Shown in pieces: positions 15,410-15,451 of a stretch of 15,451 nucleotides of DNA. How positions within the stretch are numbered: position 1 is the stretch's first letter; each line of letters opens with the position of its first letter. Made by a program: the position numbers and the translations under genes. A model generated the notes under the pieces. That model searched no databases. It was not told the DNA's origin and saw only the letters and a program-made list of their open reading frames with translations. This DNA is from JBGTBQ01 sp041749275 (lineage in GTDB: Bacteria > Acidobacteriota > Blastocatellia > Pyrinomonadales > Pyrinomonadaceae), in assembly GCA_041749275.1 (NCBI GenBank), contig JBGTBQ010000072.1:1-15451 (forward strand), written 5' to 3'.

Positions 15410-15451
15410 ATGAGCATCGCCGTTGAGCATGAGAGGTTCATACTCACGGCG
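15410..15451 (+). CDS. Possible start of a divergent plus-strand gene (partial)
   Basis: ATG at 15410 opens MSIAVEHERFILTA up to the window edge (14 codons), with GGAG only 2 nt before it, a tight spacing. It would be divergent from the response regulator, 88 bp away. The fragment is too short to recognise a family or to exclude chance. The opposite strand is also open here but only as an overlap into the response regulator gene. Confidence 0.25.
   Translation, partial: MSIAVEHERFILTA

Noticed and set aside
15158..15430. 90-codon minus-strand open frame overlapping the response regulator
   Set aside because: Most of it is an alternative frame of the receiver domain, and its C-terminal half is Arg/Gly-rich. 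The receiver with all catalytic residues is clearly the real gene.

Overview
The window is about 60% G+C and looks like an acidobacterial chromosome, perhaps Blastocatellia-like. This is an inference from three things: a very large Oar-type TonB-dependent receptor with an N-terminal carboxypeptidase-regulatory-like domain, short secreted proteins of unknown family, and intergenic spaces carrying palindromic repeats built from short reiterated words. I see no phage, transposase, CRISPR array, tRNA or rRNA. Almost everything is on the minus strand. The exceptions are a two-gene plus-strand unit at 5428-6935 and a possible gene start at the right edge.

Left part (1-5074, minus): the left edge cuts the 5' end of a secreted or outer-membrane protein, probably a TonB-dependent receptor. 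Its roughly 550-nt leader contains a textbook cobalamin riboswitch (486-685), so B12-regulated corrinoid uptake is the likely role. Two strong hairpins lie between aptamer and start codon. Upstream are a small secreted protein of unknown function (861-1475) and an 1126-residue TonB-dependent receptor (1694-5074) with a clear intrinsic terminator.

Middle (5428-10473): a class I methyltransferase and a DUF72 (YecE-like) protein form a plus-strand operon. It converges on a minus-strand operon of lipoprotein, YgfZ-like folate-binding protein and a 104-residue helical protein. A 150-bp, exactly centred palindrome fills the convergent junction. An Fe/Mn superoxide dismutase lies upstream.

Right part (10761-15451): first comes a six-helix membrane protein of the urate-oxidase-N/PuuD membrane-domain family without its cytochrome domain. 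Then comes the most coherent unit of the window: a SufR-like Fe-S-sensing regulator, an Mrp/ApbC P-loop Fe-S carrier lacking the C-terminal CxxC, an ErpA/IscA-type A-carrier and an adrenodoxin-type [2Fe-2S] ferredoxin, all on the minus strand. The sufR promoter has a perfect TTGACA -35 box inside an 18-bp palindrome matching CAAC-N6-GTTG, the operator I recall for cyanobacterial SufR. This suggests an autoregulated Fe-S assembly and delivery regulon that contains no SufBCDS genes here. With YgfZ (Fe-S maintenance) and SOD nearby, the neighbourhood reads as Fe-S and oxidative-stress housekeeping. A single-domain response regulator closes the window.

I do not see a convincing wholly new system. 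The points most worth a second look are the SufR operator and its module, the family of intergenic palindromes, the riboswitch leader architecture, and several unrecognised small proteins.
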